A stretch of 56,692 nt of DNA from Methanolobus profundi (GTDB lineage Archaea > Halobacteriota > Methanosarcinia > Methanosarcinales > Methanosarcinaceae): the NCBI RefSeq assembly GCF_900114835.1, contig NZ_FOUJ01000006.1, positions 145,064 through 201,755 on the forward strand. The letters are read 5' to 3'. This document shows, one piece after another, positions 6,726 to 16,144 of the stretch; the stretch's first letter is position 1; every line of letters starts with the position of its first letter. The notes beneath the pieces are model-generated. The model made no database searches. It was not told the DNA's origin and saw only the letters and a list, made by a program, of their open reading frames with translations. The position numbers and the translations under genes are program-made.

Positions 6726-9614
6726 ATGGAACAGGATTATGATGCACAGAGAATAGAGAACAAATGGCAAAGCCGTTGGAATGAGAGCAGGATATTCGAG
6801 CCTGAGCCTGATGAGAGGGAAAAATATTTCATAACCATCCCTTACCCATACTTGAACGGCAATTTACACGCCGGGCACACCAGAACCTTCACAATAGGAG
6901 ATGTCATTGCCAGGCACAAGAGAATGCTTGGATACAATGTACTGTACCCAATGGGATTCCACGTAACAGGAACACCCATAGTTGGTCTTGCAGAGCTCAT
7001 TGAGAACCAGGATCCTCAGACAATGGATGTTTACTCCCGTCTGCACAGGATACCTGACGACATCCTCGTAACACTCACTACTCCTGAAAAGATAGTCGAG
7101 TATTTCAGTGTCGAAGCTGAAAAAGCAATGCGCTCTATTGGCTACTCGATCGACTGGAGACGTAAGTTCACAACGACCGATGAGACATATAAGAAGTTCA
7201 TCGAATGGCAGTTCAATCTGCTCCACGACAAAGGACTTATCGTGAAAGGTGCACACCCTGTCAAATGGTGCCCTAACGACAACAACCCGGTGGAAGATCA
7301 CGACATCCTCCACGGTGAGGAAGCTACCATCGTCGATTTTACCCTTGTCAAATTCCAGTATGACGGAATGATACTTCCATGTGCTACCCTCAGACCTGAG
7401 ACCATTTTCGGTGTTACTAATCTCTGGGTGAACCCTGAGATAGAACATGCAAAGATAAAGGTCACTAAAGATGGTCGTGAGGAAATATGGGTGGTAAGTC
7501 AGGAAGCATACTATAAACTCACTTTCACCGACAGGACAGTCGAATTCATTGAGAATGTACCTGGAAAAGACCTTGTAGGTCTGAAGGTCAGGAACCCACT
7601 TTCCGGCAAAGAGGTAATCACACTCCCTGCATCTTTTGTAAAACCTGGAAACGGCAGTGGTATCGTAATGAGTGTACCCGCACATGCACCTTATGACTAC
7701 CTGGCACTCAAGGATCTCTACGACAAGGACCTTTCAGAATATGGCATTACAGAAGACCTCAAGGATATCAAACTTATCTCACTTATCAAAGCAAAGGAAT
7801 TCGGAGAATATCCTGCTGTCGAGGCTGTGGAGCAGTTCGGTGTAAAGGACCAGAACGACCCTAAGGCTGAAGAGGCAACTAAGATCGTATATCGCCGTGA
7901 GTTCCATGGTGGTGTCCTCAAAGAGAACACAGGCAAATATGCAGGTGTTGCTGTTTCAAAGATAAAGGACATACTTACCCGTGACCTCCTTGAAGAAGGC
8001 ATAGGCGAAGTGTTCTATGAGTTCAGTGAACCGGTAGTATGCCGCTGCGGAACAAAGTGCGTTGTGAATATGGTTAAAGGACAGTGGTTCCTTAACTATT
8101 CAAACCCTGACTGGAAGGACAAGGTCTACAAATGCATCGAAGGCATGGATATCATTCCTGAGGAGATCAGGGTCGAATTCAACAACAAAGTGGACTGGTT
8201 GAAGGATAAGGCATGTGCAAGGAAGAAAGGTCTTGGTACAAAACTGCCTTTCGATACCAACTGGCTTATCGAGTCACTTGGTGATTCCACCATCTACATG
8301 TCATATTATATAACTAACAAGTTCTTTGCACAGGGCATCGATGTTGAGCAGCTGAAGCCTTCACTATTCGATTATGTACTCCTTGGAAAAGGCTCCGTCC
8401 AGCAGGCAGCTATAGACACCGGCCTTCCGGAAACACTTATTGCGAACATCAAGTCTGATTTCGATTACTGGTACCCTGTTGACCTGAGATCATCAGGAAA
8501 GGACCTTGTTCCAAATCACCTGTTGTTCTTCCTGTTCCACCACGTTGCCATATTCGAAGAGGATAAATGGCCACGTGCACTTGCAGTCAATGGATTCGTA
8601 TCCCTTGAAGGACAGAAGATGAGCAAGTCCAAGGGACCTATACTCACCCTCAGGGAAGCAGTTGACACCTATGGTGCCGATGTCTCACGTATGTATATCC
8701 TTTCCAGTGCAGAACAGACACAGGATGCAGACTGGAGGAACATAGGCGTTGAAAGTTCAAGGAAGCAGGTAGAAAGATTCCACAAACTTGCAAAGGAGAT
8801 CATTGATTCCGGTGCAACATCAGGGATCGAAGGTGAACTTAAACTTATAGACCGCTGGATGCTCAGCAGACTCCAGCAGTGCGTCAGGGAAACTAACAAC
8901 GACATGACATCCATCAGGACAAGAAGTGCACTTCAGAATGCTTTCTTCCTGCTCTACAACGATGTGAAATGGTACCAGAGAAGAGGTGGAAGCGCACTGC
9001 TCTACGATGTACTTGACACATGGGTACGTCTTATGGCACCGTTCACCCCACATATCTGTGAAGAACTATGGTCCGAAATGGGTCATGGTGAAGGAGACTT
9101 TGTCTCACAGGCAGCATATCCGATATTCTGTCCCAGATTCATTGACAACGATGCTGAACTGGCAGAGGAACTTATGTGCAGCACACTATCGGATATCGAA
9201 GAGATCATCAAGGTCACTAAGATCACTCCGAAGATGGTAGCACTATATACTGCACCGGACTGGAAGATAAAAGCCTTCAAGATGGCACTTGAGATGAAGA
9301 ACAACGATGAGCTTAACCCTGGGAAGCTTATCAAGACACTTATGGCCGATCCTGAGAACCGTAAATACGGAAAGGAGATACCTAAGTACGTCCAGAAGCT
9401 TGTTCCTGACATATCCAGTATGAAGACCGAAAGGTTCGAGATGATGCTAGGTATGACACTTGATGAGATGAACATCCTCAAAGAGAACATCGGTTGTCTG
9501 GCAAATGAGATCGGATGTCCGATACAGGTATATAATGCAGATGAACCGGAGTATGACCCTGAGAACAAGTCAAGGTTCGCTGCTCCACTCAGACCTGCCA
9601 TATATCTTGAATAA
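6726..9614 (+). CDS. leuS: Leucyl-tRNA synthetase
   Basis: This is the cytosolic class I synthetase that charges tRNA-Leu. The archaeal/eukaryotic architecture is clear: HAGH at residues 48-51 (HIGH motif), a long inserted editing domain (about 190-400, with TLRPETIFGVTNLWVNP), KMSKS near residue 631, then the anticodon-binding helical domain and a C-terminal extension. I start it at ATG 6726, giving 962 residues. GAGGTG at 6714-6719 is an excellent ribosome-binding site for this ATG, whereas a GTG at 6717 lies inside that site and is unlikely to be used. It is monocistronic, with its own TATA box and a hairpin/T-tract terminator. Confidence 0.97.
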   Translation: MEQDYDAQRIENKWQSRWNESRIFEPEPDEREKYFITIPYPYLNGNLHAGHTRTFTIGDVIARHKRMLGYNVLYPMGFHVTGTPIVGLAELIENQDPQTMDVYSRLHRIPDDILVTLTTPEKIVEYFSVEAEKAMRSIGYSIDWRRKFTTTDETYKKFIEWQFNLLHDKGLIVKGAHPVKWCPNDNNPVEDHDILHGEEATIVDFTLVKFQYDGMILPCATLRPETIFGVTNLWVNPEIEHAKIKVTKDGREEIWVVSQEAYYKLTFTDRTVEFIENVPGKDLVGLKVRNPLSGKEVITLPASFVKPGNGSGIVMSVPAHAPYDYLALKDLYDKDLSEYGITEDLKDIKLISLIKAKEFGEYPAVEAVEQFGVKDQNDPKAEEATKIVYRREFHGGVLKENTGKYAGVAVSKIKDILTRDLLEEGIGEVFYEFSEPVVCRCGTKCVVNMVKGQWFLNYSNPDWKDKVYKCIEGMDIIPEEIRVEFNNKVDWLKDKACARKKGLGTKLPFDTNWLIESLGDSTIYMSYYITNKFFAQGIDVEQLKPSLFDYVLLGKGSVQQAAIDTGLPETLIANIKSDFDYWYPVDLRSSGKDLVPNHLLFFLFHHVAIFEEDKWPRALAVNGFVSLEGQKMSKSKGPILTLREAVDTYGADVSRMYILSSAEQTQDADWRNIGVESSRKQVERFHKLAKEIIDSGATSGIEGELKLIDRWMLSRLQQCVRETNNDMTSIRTRSALQNAFFLLYNDVKWYQRRGGSALLYDVLDTWVRLMAPFTPHICEELWSEMGHGEGDFVSQAAYPIFCPRFIDNDAELAEELMCSTLSDIEEIIKVTKITPKMVALYTAPDWKIKAFKMALEMKNNDELNPGKLIKTLMADPENRKYGKEIPKYVQKLVPDISSMKTERFEMMLGMTLDEMNILKENIGCLANEIGCPIQVYNADEPEYDPENKSRFAAPLRPAIYLE

Positions 9615-9621
9615 CTCTATT

Positions 9622-9650
9622 GGCTGGTATGAAGCCAGCCTTCTTTTTTC
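9622..9650 (+). terminator. Hairpin plus T tract after leuS
   Basis: GGCTGG (9622-9627) pairs with CCAGCC (9635-9640) over a 7-base loop and is followed by TTCTTTTTTC. This is a good terminator eight bases past the leuS stop. Confidence 0.7.
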
Positions 9651-9758
9651 ATTTTGAATTCATCCCCTGTATGCTCAGGCTATAATTTGTTGCGATAAAT
9701 ATAAATTAGTAGCAAATAAAATAGGTACAGGTCAATACATACCGAATGGAATGGATGA

Positions 9759-11435
9759 ATTACAATTAAAGAGCAGAACAGGACAGAAAGGCGCAACAGA
9801 AGCCTCCATATCCTCATATGCATCACGCTGGCCCTTACATTACTGACCACGTGTGCATCCGCAGAGGAAACTGCCCATCAGAAGATAAGGGTTGGGGTCT
9901 ACCAGAACGACCCACTGATATCTTTTGATGATAACGGAACAGCCGAAGGCCTTTACATTGACATCCTGAAGAATATCGCTTCAAAGGAAGGATTGGAACT
10001 TGAATTTGTGCCCGGTACTCTAGACCGGTCACTTGCCAGACTGGATAATGGCAGCATAGACATAGTACCGGCCATACCCTTTACACCTGAGATGAATGAA
10101 CGCTTCTTACTAACGACAGAAGCAGCATTCACAGACTGGGGTGTTGTCTATACATACAGTGACTCGAACATCAGTTCCATGAATGACCTTGGAGGAAAAA
10201 GGATCGCCTACTATGAAGATATCTTTTTCGAGAGCTTCAATGCCAGTCCAGGAAATTCCAATATCAGTTATACTTTCGTGAAGGGAGAGAATTATCAGGC
10301 GATCTTCGAGATGATCCAGAACAGAGATGCTGATGCAGGTATCATAGCCCGGTCCTATGGTAACGAACATGAATCACAGTATGATGTTAAGAAAATATCT
10401 TTTGTGATATCCCCGACAGACATGGTATTCGCATTGCCCAAAAATGCAGACATGAATATCTCGATACTTATCGACGAGAACATACGCCAGATGGTGATCG
10501 AGGACGGGAAGATACATTACATCACACCGGAAACGGAAACAACTGACCTGAACACATGGGAGAGTCCTTCATGGCTCAAATTCTCAGTGAGCATCGGCGG
10601 GGGACTGCTGTTACTACTTGTTATACTGAGCCTTATTCTGCGCAATAAGGTCGATGAGAAGACCTATGAGCTCAATTCCAAGAACAGGGAACTTGAGGTC
10701 GAAATCAGGGAGAGGAAGATCGCAGAAGAGAAACTAAAGCAATATTCTCTCGAGCTTAAGCATTCGAACGAACTTAAGGACCTGTTCACAGACATACTGC
10801 GCCATGACCTCATAAATCCTGCAACTGTCATCAAAGGATATGTTGAATATCTAATGGAAGTTGAGACAGAAACACAGAAGAGAGAAGCTGCCAGTGCAAT
10901 TGAAAGGAACAACAAGAAGCTTATCTACTTAATAGAGAATGCAGCAAATCTGGCAAAGCTTGAGAATATGGATGAGCTTGATTATGAGTCACTTGACCTG
11001 AAAGAGGTAATAGAGGAAGTACTCGATAACCTGAAGCCGAAACTTGATGAAAAAAAGATAACAGTTAGCTTTGATCAGGATGGCGGATACCCTGCAGAGC
11101 TTAATGCAACGATAGAAGATGTATTCTCAAATCTAATAGGCAATTCTATAAAGTACAGTCCTTCGGGAACAACTATCGCAATAAAGATAAATGACCATGA
11201 AGATGCATGGGAAGTAGCAATAACCGATCAGGGAGAAGGAATACCGGATACTGAGAAACCGTATATCTTTGACAGGTTCAAGAGAGCACATAAAGTGAAT
11301 GTTAAAGGCTCCGGACTTGGTCTTGCTATCGTAAAACGTATAATCGAACTACATGAAGGAAGCATTGAAGTAGAGGATGGACCTGACGGGAAAGGAACTA
11401 CTTTCAAAGTAACCCTGAAAAAAGAGAAGATCTAA
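9759..11435 (+). CDS. Sensor histidine kinase with solute-binding-protein sensor domain
   Basis: The open frame begins after TGA 9756-9758. It runs through a signal peptide (ILICITLALTLLTTCASA), an SBP_bac_3-like extracellular domain (KIRVGVYQNDPLISF to about residue 265), one TM helix (about 275-295), a coiled coil, HisKA with phospho-acceptor H349 in RHDLINP, and an HATPase domain (NLIGNSIKYSP, DQGEGIP, GSGLGLAIVKR). The first ATG/GTG/TTG in frame is TTG 9993, which would delete the signal peptide and much of the sensor domain. The true start is therefore either a rare codon (ATT 9759 or 9765) or an upstream ATG (9751, another frame) joined by a frameshift. The ligand is unknown; amino acids are typical of the fold. 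No response regulator is adjacent. Confidence 0.8.
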   Translation: MTIKEQNRTERRNRSLHILICITLALTLLTTCASAEETAHQKIRVGVYQNDPLISFDDNGTAEGLYIDILKNIASKEGLELEFVPGTLDRSLARLDNGSIDIVPAIPFTPEMNERFLLTTEAAFTDWGVVYTYSDSNISSMNDLGGKRIAYYEDIFFESFNASPGNSNISYTFVKGENYQAIFEMIQNRDADAGIIARSYGNEHESQYDVKKISFVISPTDMVFALPKNADMNISILIDENIRQMVIEDGKIHYITPETETTDLNTWESPSWLKFSVSIGGGLLLLLVILSLILRNKVDEKTYELNSKNRELEVEIRERKIAEEKLKQYSLELKHSNELKDLFTDILRHDLINPATVIKGYVEYLMEVETETQKREAASAIERNNKKLIYLIENAANLAKLENMDELDYESLDLKEVIEEVLDNLKPKLDEKKITVSFDQDGGYPAELNATIEDVFSNLIGNSIKYSPSGTTIAIKINDHEDAWEVAITDQGEGIPDTEKPYIFDRFKRAHKVNVKGSGLGLAIVKRIIELHEGSIEVEDGPDGKGTTFKVTLKKEKI

Positions 11436-11450
11436 GAAATAACTGTCCTT

Positions 11451-12257
11451 TTAATACAGATCCGATCTTCTGTCCTCGAACACTGGGATCATACTCCTTA
11501 TTTCCATTGTCCTTTCAAGGTCGATATTTTGAACTATCACAGATCCGGAGTCATCTGCTTCTTCTTTGACCTCACCAAGGGCATCAACTATTATAGAACC
11601 ACCGAAAAATGATTGATCCGGACCTTTTCCTACCCTGTTACATGCAACATGCGGGATCTGGTTCTCGATAGCACGGGCAATTGCAAGAGACTTCCAGATA
11701 TGACCCCGGGGTGTTGGGAACTCGGCTATTGTAACAAGCAGATCAGAGCCTTCCAGAGCAAGTTTTCTTGCCACTTCAGGAAAACGCAGTTCATAGCATA
11801 TCTGCATACCAATGGTAAGTTGCCTGTTCTTAAGCCGGATGGGTTCTATCTCATCACCGGATGAAAAATATTGTTTTTCCTTTTTGAACGGGTGGGTCTT
11901 TCGATATGTTCCCACTACTTCCCCATCCTCTATACAGACACCGAGATTATAGTAATTGATATCATTTTCAACTACTTGTTTCTCTATTATGGAAAAGATA
12001 AGTACACACTCGTGATCTCTTGAGAAAGCACACATCTCCTGTATAGCCTTCCCATTCTCACTCTCTGCGCAGCTTTCAATATGATCATAGCAGAATCCTG
12101 TTGAGAACACTTCCGGGAAGACCAGGATATCAGCACCTTCTGATACAGCAGTCTCTGCCATCCTGAAAGCTTGTAATAGGTTTGCTTCCTTATCACAATG
12201 AGAAATATCCATCTGGATGCAGGCTACTTTAATGGGATTCATGAAAGAAACAACCAT
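11451..12257 (-). CDS. Carbon-nitrogen hydrolase (nitrilase superfamily, omega-amidase-like)
   Basis: The protein has 268 residues and the Glu-Lys-Cys triad of the superfamily: E49 in FPEVFSTGF, K120 in TYRKTHPF and C154 in MQICYELRFPE. The motif spacing and length resemble omega-amidase or deaminated-glutathione amidase rather than true nitrilase. It probably hydrolyses a small amide in the cytosol; the substrate is not determined. ATG 12257 or 12242 (MNPIKVACIQ) could start it. The second fits the usual domain boundary better. It is the last gene of a three-gene set with TrmO (15 bases upstream) and a small protein gene. It converges with the histidine kinase gene. Confidence 0.85.
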   Translation of the reverse strand: MVVSFMNPIKVACIQMDISHCDKEANLLQAFRMAETAVSEGADILVFPEVFSTGFCYDHIESCAESENGKAIQEMCAFSRDHECVLIFSIIEKQVVENDINYYNLGVCIEDGEVVGTYRKTHPFKKEKQYFSSGDEIEPIRLKNRQLTIGMQICYELRFPEVARKLALEGSDLLVTIAEFPTPRGHIWKSLAIARAIENQIPHVACNRVGKGPDQSFFGGSIIVDALGEVKEEADDSGSVIVQNIDLERTMEIRSMIPVFEDRRSDLY

Positions 12258-12272
12258 TTTTTCATATATTAT

Positions 12273-12665
12273 CTATTCGAGATATGGTTTTATGTCCAGC
12301 ACAGGAGTATTGTTGATAGCATCAAGACCCTTCACACGAAGTGTATTGCCCTCGACACCCAGAAGCTCTACAACAGTGACACCAATACCATTTGGCCTGT
12401 TTGGACTCCTTGATGCAAACACGCCTACAGTTTCACCATCATAACGGCGTCTCTGTACCATGTCAAAACCTCTGGAAAGACTGAAAAAGAACATGACCTG
12501 TAGCCTTTCAAGTTCCCCTATACGATAAAGACCCTCTGCATACTCATCGTTTACAACTATAAGAGACTCAAGATCTTCTTTATCCCTGATAGGACCAGGC
12601 TCTGATATTTCATTTTGTATATAGCCTATCGGATGCATCATGATATTCTCATCAAATTCAGGCAT
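12273..12665 (-). CDS. trmO: tRNA-m6t6A37 methyltransferase family (TrmO / TsaA)
   Basis: The signature SRSPNRPNGIGVTVVELL and the N-terminal HPIGYIQNEISEPG identify the UPF0066/TrmO family. In bacteria TrmO uses SAM to N6-methylate t6A37 of tRNA-Thr. The archaeal members are less studied, so the substrate here is inferred. I choose ATG 12665 (130 residues), because GAGGTATACT precedes it with good spacing; a longer reading would begin seven codons upstream. It forms a probable operon with the upstream small-protein gene (30-base gap) and the downstream amidase (15-base gap). It is the third t6A-related gene within 10 kb. Confidence 0.8.
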   Translation of the reverse strand: MPEFDENIMMHPIGYIQNEISEPGPIRDKEDLESLIVVNDEYAEGLYRIGELERLQVMFFFSLSRGFDMVQRRRYDGETVGVFASRSPNRPNGIGVTVVELLGVEGNTLRVKGLDAINNTPVLDIKPYLE

Positions 12666-12695
12666 AGTATACCTCAGTAAATACAAAATAAAAAT

Positions 12696-13307
12696 TTATC
12701 GAAAATCTTCAAGGGATGTGGGTTTTGTTTTCGGGATAAGACCACCCAGGTCAACAGAGCTTCTCAATATCCTGATGAGAATGCAATTGGAATGCTTAAT
12801 AACAGCAGGATCTGCTTTTTTAATTTCATATGCAGGCTCACCGACAGGAACCTTGATCTTTGTGATACCAGTAGTATATTCCTTGGGATTCTTATCTGTG
12901 AGATGAAGTTCACACTCTGGAGATGAAAGATAATCCGTAAGGCTTTTTGCACTCAATCCCATCTTTGTGAACTCTTCCTTGAAGACAGGCCTGTCAAGGG
13001 TCCTGGATAACACATAGGCAGCTACAGGGACCATCAGGGAAGGGTCTATGGACCTTATATGATCGGATATCAGGGAATATATGTCCATGCTATCGGTCTG
13101 CTCAGTCTCTACAATACTGTACACCTTGGAAGGAGGGATCTCTACCTCATTGAGTTTCCTGAGATCCTTCAGTGCCCGAAGATAACCAGTCATAACAAGT
13201 CGATGCTCATCGATACCCTTATCCTTCAGTTCACGTGTGACCCCACTTATCGAGAGCTGTTTTCCCTTGAGTATCTCGTTGATAAGAAGATAGATATTGT
13301 CAGACAT
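12696..13307 (-). CDS. Uncharacterised protein, possible winged-helix
   Basis: I do not recognise this protein of about 203 residues. The N-terminal part (MSDNIYLLINEILKGKQLSI, GVTRELKDKGIDEHRLVMT) has the helix-turn-helix look of a winged-helix domain. The C-terminal half ends in a charged tail and has no cofactor motif. No transmembrane segment is visible. ATG 13307 is chosen because a TATA-like stretch at 13371-13390 would place the transcript start near 13350; a TTG at 13361 would add 18 residues. It heads the operon with TrmO and the amidase. A DNA- or RNA-binding role is conceivable but unproven. Confidence 0.6.
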   Translation of the reverse strand: MSDNIYLLINEILKGKQLSISGVTRELKDKGIDEHRLVMTGYLRALKDLRKLNEVEIPPSKVYSIVETEQTDSMDIYSLISDHIRSIDPSLMVPVAAYVLSRTLDRPVFKEEFTKMGLSAKSLTDYLSSPECELHLTDKNPKEYTTGITKIKVPVGEPAYEIKKADPAVIKHSNCILIRILRSSVDLGGLIPKTKPTSLEDFR

Positions 13308-13938
13308 ATTAACTGCATCATAGTTGGTAACAGACCTGATATAGTTAGCGGTACTTTTCAAAGAAGATTATAGAATATAGTATATACAGGTAGATTTAAA
13401 AGCAATAATGACGTTATTAGAGTCCCTCATAGGCTGATGGTAACTATATACATTAATGACTTAGCATAATATTGATCAGGCTTATAATAAATATCCCCTG
13501 TTATCATGGAAGGGCATCCACTACTGAGAATGTCCATCCGATCATATGTGATACCTTCCAGACCACATACCCTGTAAAAGGATGATCTGAAAGTCATTAA
13601 TATTACGAACATCATACACTATATGGGCGAAGTTGGAGTTGGCCCCGGCTTTTGTGATAGCTTTCGAAGAATTGGATGTAGATACCTGTATTCACACGGG
13701 TATTGCATGAGGATATAAAGAAACAGCTACGCAAGATACCTTCATTCAAATGGAATGATAAAGAGGCCGATATCTATTTCAAAACATTATGAGATCACAA
13801 CACATTTATTAAGATTAACCTCCATATTATGGGTACTAAAATAGACAACGTGTGGGCAAAACGAGCTCACCTGAACAAGATAAGAAGTTCAACTGTGGCT
13901 ATTTATACCAGGTCCTTTGACACAGACGAGGTAATTAG
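13308..13938. other. Gene-poor gap with possible gene remnants
   Basis: This stretch of about 630 bases separates divergent transcription units. No convincing gene is visible. One short open stretch on the plus strand ends around 13790 with the peptide RKIPSFKWNDKEADIYF but lacks a start codon. A 62-codon minus-strand frame (13427-13615) has no ribosome-binding site and looks accidental. The composition is compatible with decayed coding sequence. TATTTATA near 13899-13907 may be the promoter of the next gene. Confidence 0.4.
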
Positions 13939-14454
13939 ATGAGTAAACGAACAAGAATTATAAACGACCCTTCAGAACTCGTACCTCTGCTACAGGTTTT
14001 TGGATCCCAGAGACACAAAAAGGTATTTGATTCACTTCTCAACCTATGGATGACAAAGGAAGACCTTGATGATCTTTTAGGTACGGACGTTACTAAAAGT
14101 ATAAACATACTTAAGAAAAGCGGTTTGATAGAGAGCCAGTGGCACATGCCGGAACCTGGCAAGACCCCTGAGAAGGAATACCGAACATCCTATTCTAAGG
14201 TGCAGACTAATTTCCAGTGCTCTTTTGAGGATATGAGTGACATAATAATGCTCACTTTCATGCCTTACGAGGAAGTTAAGGATGCCATAGAAGAACTTGA
14301 AAAACTGGTTGAACAGGGTAACGATTCAATGAGCAGTCTTACAAGAGCAATGAACAAGAGCCCTCTTTATATCCGTGCAGTCGCCCGCAGGTCCGAGAAG
14401 CTATCGGTCATGGGACAGAGACTCAAGTATCTTCAGGAAGGCGAAACAGAATGA
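13939..14454 (+). CDS. ArsR-like transcriptional regulator
   Basis: The protein has 171 residues. Residues about 15-70 (LLQVFGSQRHKKVFDSLL, TKEDLDDLLGTDVTKSINIL, KKSGLIESQW) form a winged-helix DNA-binding domain, and the rest is helical with no ligand motif visible. GAGGT about 9 bases upstream supports ATG 13939. The stop overlaps the start of the next gene (ATGA), so the two regulators are translationally coupled and probably work together. Similar proteins occur in other methanogens, as far as I recall, without assigned targets. Confidence 0.7.
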   Translation: MSKRTRIINDPSELVPLLQVFGSQRHKKVFDSLLNLWMTKEDLDDLLGTDVTKSINILKKSGLIESQWHMPEPGKTPEKEYRTSYSKVQTNFQCSFEDMSDIIMLTFMPYEEVKDAIEELEKLVEQGNDSMSSLTRAMNKSPLYIRAVARRSEKLSVMGQRLKYLQEGETE

Positions 14455-15239
14455 TCGAACTCCTTCACAGCAAAAGTGGTATAACTAAATTCCAGATCCT
14501 CATCGAAGTAGCTGCACATCAGCCGAATGTGCGTCAGAAAGAGATAGCTGAGAAGATAGGTGTTACACCACAAGCTGTTTCAGAATATATAAAGGAACTT
14601 GTTTCTGAAGGCCATATATATTCAGAAGGAAGGGTTCGCTACAGGATCACAAAGCAGGGTGTTGAATGGGTACTTGAGAACGCAGCAGATATGAAGAGAT
14701 ATGCACGCTATGTAATGAGCGATATCATTAGTCATGTCTCCACATGGACTGCGATCGCCAAGGAAGACCTTGATCAGGGCAAAGAGGTCTACCTGAAAAT
14801 GGACAATGGTCTTTTGTATGTAAGCACAACAGACATTACAAATGCTACAGGAACCACGATATCAAGCGCAAAGGAAGGCGATGATGTTGGTGTTACTGAC
14901 CTTATGGGCCTTATAGACCTTGAGAACGCAAGCATAACTGTCTGCCGCATACCAAGGGTCGAACGTGGCGGTTCACATAACGTGGATGTCGAACGTTTAA
15001 GGTCCCTTGCAAAGTCAAGATCATATATAGCAACAGTTGGTGTCGAATCACTCATATCCCTCAGAAGGATAGGACGTGAACCGGATGTGATGTTCGGCGC
15101 AAAGGAATCTGTAATTGAAGCAGCATACCATGGAGTTTCTTCACTGGTGCTTGCCATTGATGAGGAGGTCCCGACCATCCTTAGCAGACTTGAAGCAGAA
15201 GACCTTGAATACGAACTTGTTGACCTTAGTATACAATAG
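14451..15239 (+). CDS. MarR-type winged-helix regulator with C-terminal sensor-like domain
   Basis: The protein has 262 residues. The N-terminal winged helix is clear (QKEIAEKIGVTPQAVSEYI, then KELVSEGHIYSEGRVRYRIT). The C-terminal ~180 residues have an alpha/beta pattern (LYVSTTDITNATGTT, ITVCRIPRVERGG, SYIATVGVESLISL). That pattern could bind a small ligand but matches no family I can name with certainty. It is translationally coupled to the preceding regulator gene, and a phosphodiesterase gene follows 26 bases later on the same strand. Confidence 0.75.
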   Translation: MIELLHSKSGITKFQILIEVAAHQPNVRQKEIAEKIGVTPQAVSEYIKELVSEGHIYSEGRVRYRITKQGVEWVLENAADMKRYARYVMSDIISHVSTWTAIAKEDLDQGKEVYLKMDNGLLYVSTTDITNATGTTISSAKEGDDVGVTDLMGLIDLENASITVCRIPRVERGGSHNVDVERLRSLAKSRSYIATVGVESLISLRRIGREPDVMFGAKESVIEAAYHGVSSLVLAIDEEVPTILSRLEAEDLEYELVDLSIQ

Positions 15240-15265
15240 AATTAGAAATAACCGAAGATGATGCT

Positions 15266-15808
15266 ATGAAACTCATACTTGTATCTGACACACATTTACA
15301 GACCGACACTGTTCCAGCTTTTCTTTCTGATGTCTTTGACAAGTATGATATGATAGTGCATGCAGGAGATTTTGATTCTCTCGCATTCTACAAGGCTCTT
15401 GAAGCCACAGGGAAGCTAAAAGCAGTCCACGGAAATTCCGATGAACCTGCAGTCAGGGAACTACTACCTGAGAAACTTGTCTTTGAGGTCGAAGGGATAA
15501 AGATAGGAGTGGTCCACGAAGCTTCACTTTCCATTGTTGATAACACAGCAACCAGATACATGGCTCTGGAGATGGGCGTGGATGTCCTTGTATTCGGACA
15601 CCTCCACAGACCGATCATAGAAAAGAGCGATGTACTTATCATCTGTCCGGGCTCACCTACAAAAGCAAGGATGTCCGATCCCTGTGCAGTCGAACTGGTG
15701 ATAAAGGACGGTTCTGTAACAACAAATATTATTCCTATAACAGGGCAATCCTGTGGATATATCGATTTTTCACGTAAGCTCAGTGAGAATGAAAATAATA
15801 CAGACTAA
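15266..15808 (+). CDS. Metallophosphoesterase, YfcE/MJ0936 type
   Basis: The protein has 180 residues with the calcineurin-like metal motifs in order: SDTHL (D8, H10), HAGDFD, HGNSDE, VVHEA and GHLHRP, then the C-terminal NPGS-like ICPGSPTKAR. Family members are dimetal phosphodiesterases acting on small phosphodiesters; the biological substrate is not known. The last bases overlap the convergent small gene at 15805 by four bases. It probably shares a transcript with the two regulators upstream. Confidence 0.9.
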   Translation: MKLILVSDTHLQTDTVPAFLSDVFDKYDMIVHAGDFDSLAFYKALEATGKLKAVHGNSDEPAVRELLPEKLVFEVEGIKIGVVHEASLSIVDNTATRYMALEMGVDVLVFGHLHRPIIEKSDVLIICPGSPTKARMSDPCAVELVIKDGSVTTNIIPITGQSCGYIDFSRKLSENENNTD

Positions 15809-16038
15809 TTTAGACCATTGATGGTCTCTGTTTTGAACATCACACCAGTGCCCTTCAAGGTCATCTGGATCTTATCGGAAAAACGAAGGATCTCATCCAG
15901 ATCGACATTGTTACCCCACGTGAATACGTAGTCATAATTCCCCTGTACGGGTTGAAATCCAAGGGACATCAACCTCCTGCTAACTTCAGAAGGCGTTGTG
16001 CCTTCACTGTTGAACCAGAGGACAAGATAAGTTCTCAT
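15805..16038 (-). CDS. Conserved small protein of unknown function
   Basis: About 77 residues starting MRTYLVLWFNSEGTTPSEVS. Predicted beta-alpha-beta organisation (RTYLVLWF, SRRLMSLGFQPVQGNYDYVF, LDEILRFSDKIQMTLKGTGV) suggests a ferredoxin-like fold of the kind seen in small ligand-binding domains. I do not recognise a named family. GTG 16047 is an alternative start. It is convergent with, and slightly overlaps, the phosphodiesterase gene. Confidence 0.65.
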   Translation of the reverse strand: MRTYLVLWFNSEGTTPSEVSRRLMSLGFQPVQGNYDYVFTWGNNVDLDEILRFSDKIQMTLKGTGVMFKTETINGLN

Positions 16039-16144
16039 AACACCCACAATATCTACAAGGCTGGCGTTACATATTCAACTTTTGGTTGACAATACCCCAT
16101 ACACAGAACCAATAAAAAAGAAAGGGCAGAAGCCCTGAATTGCA

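Noticed and set aside
13427-13615. 62-codon minus-strand frame in the gap
   Set aside because: No ribosome-binding site and no recognisable pattern; kept only as part of the gap description.
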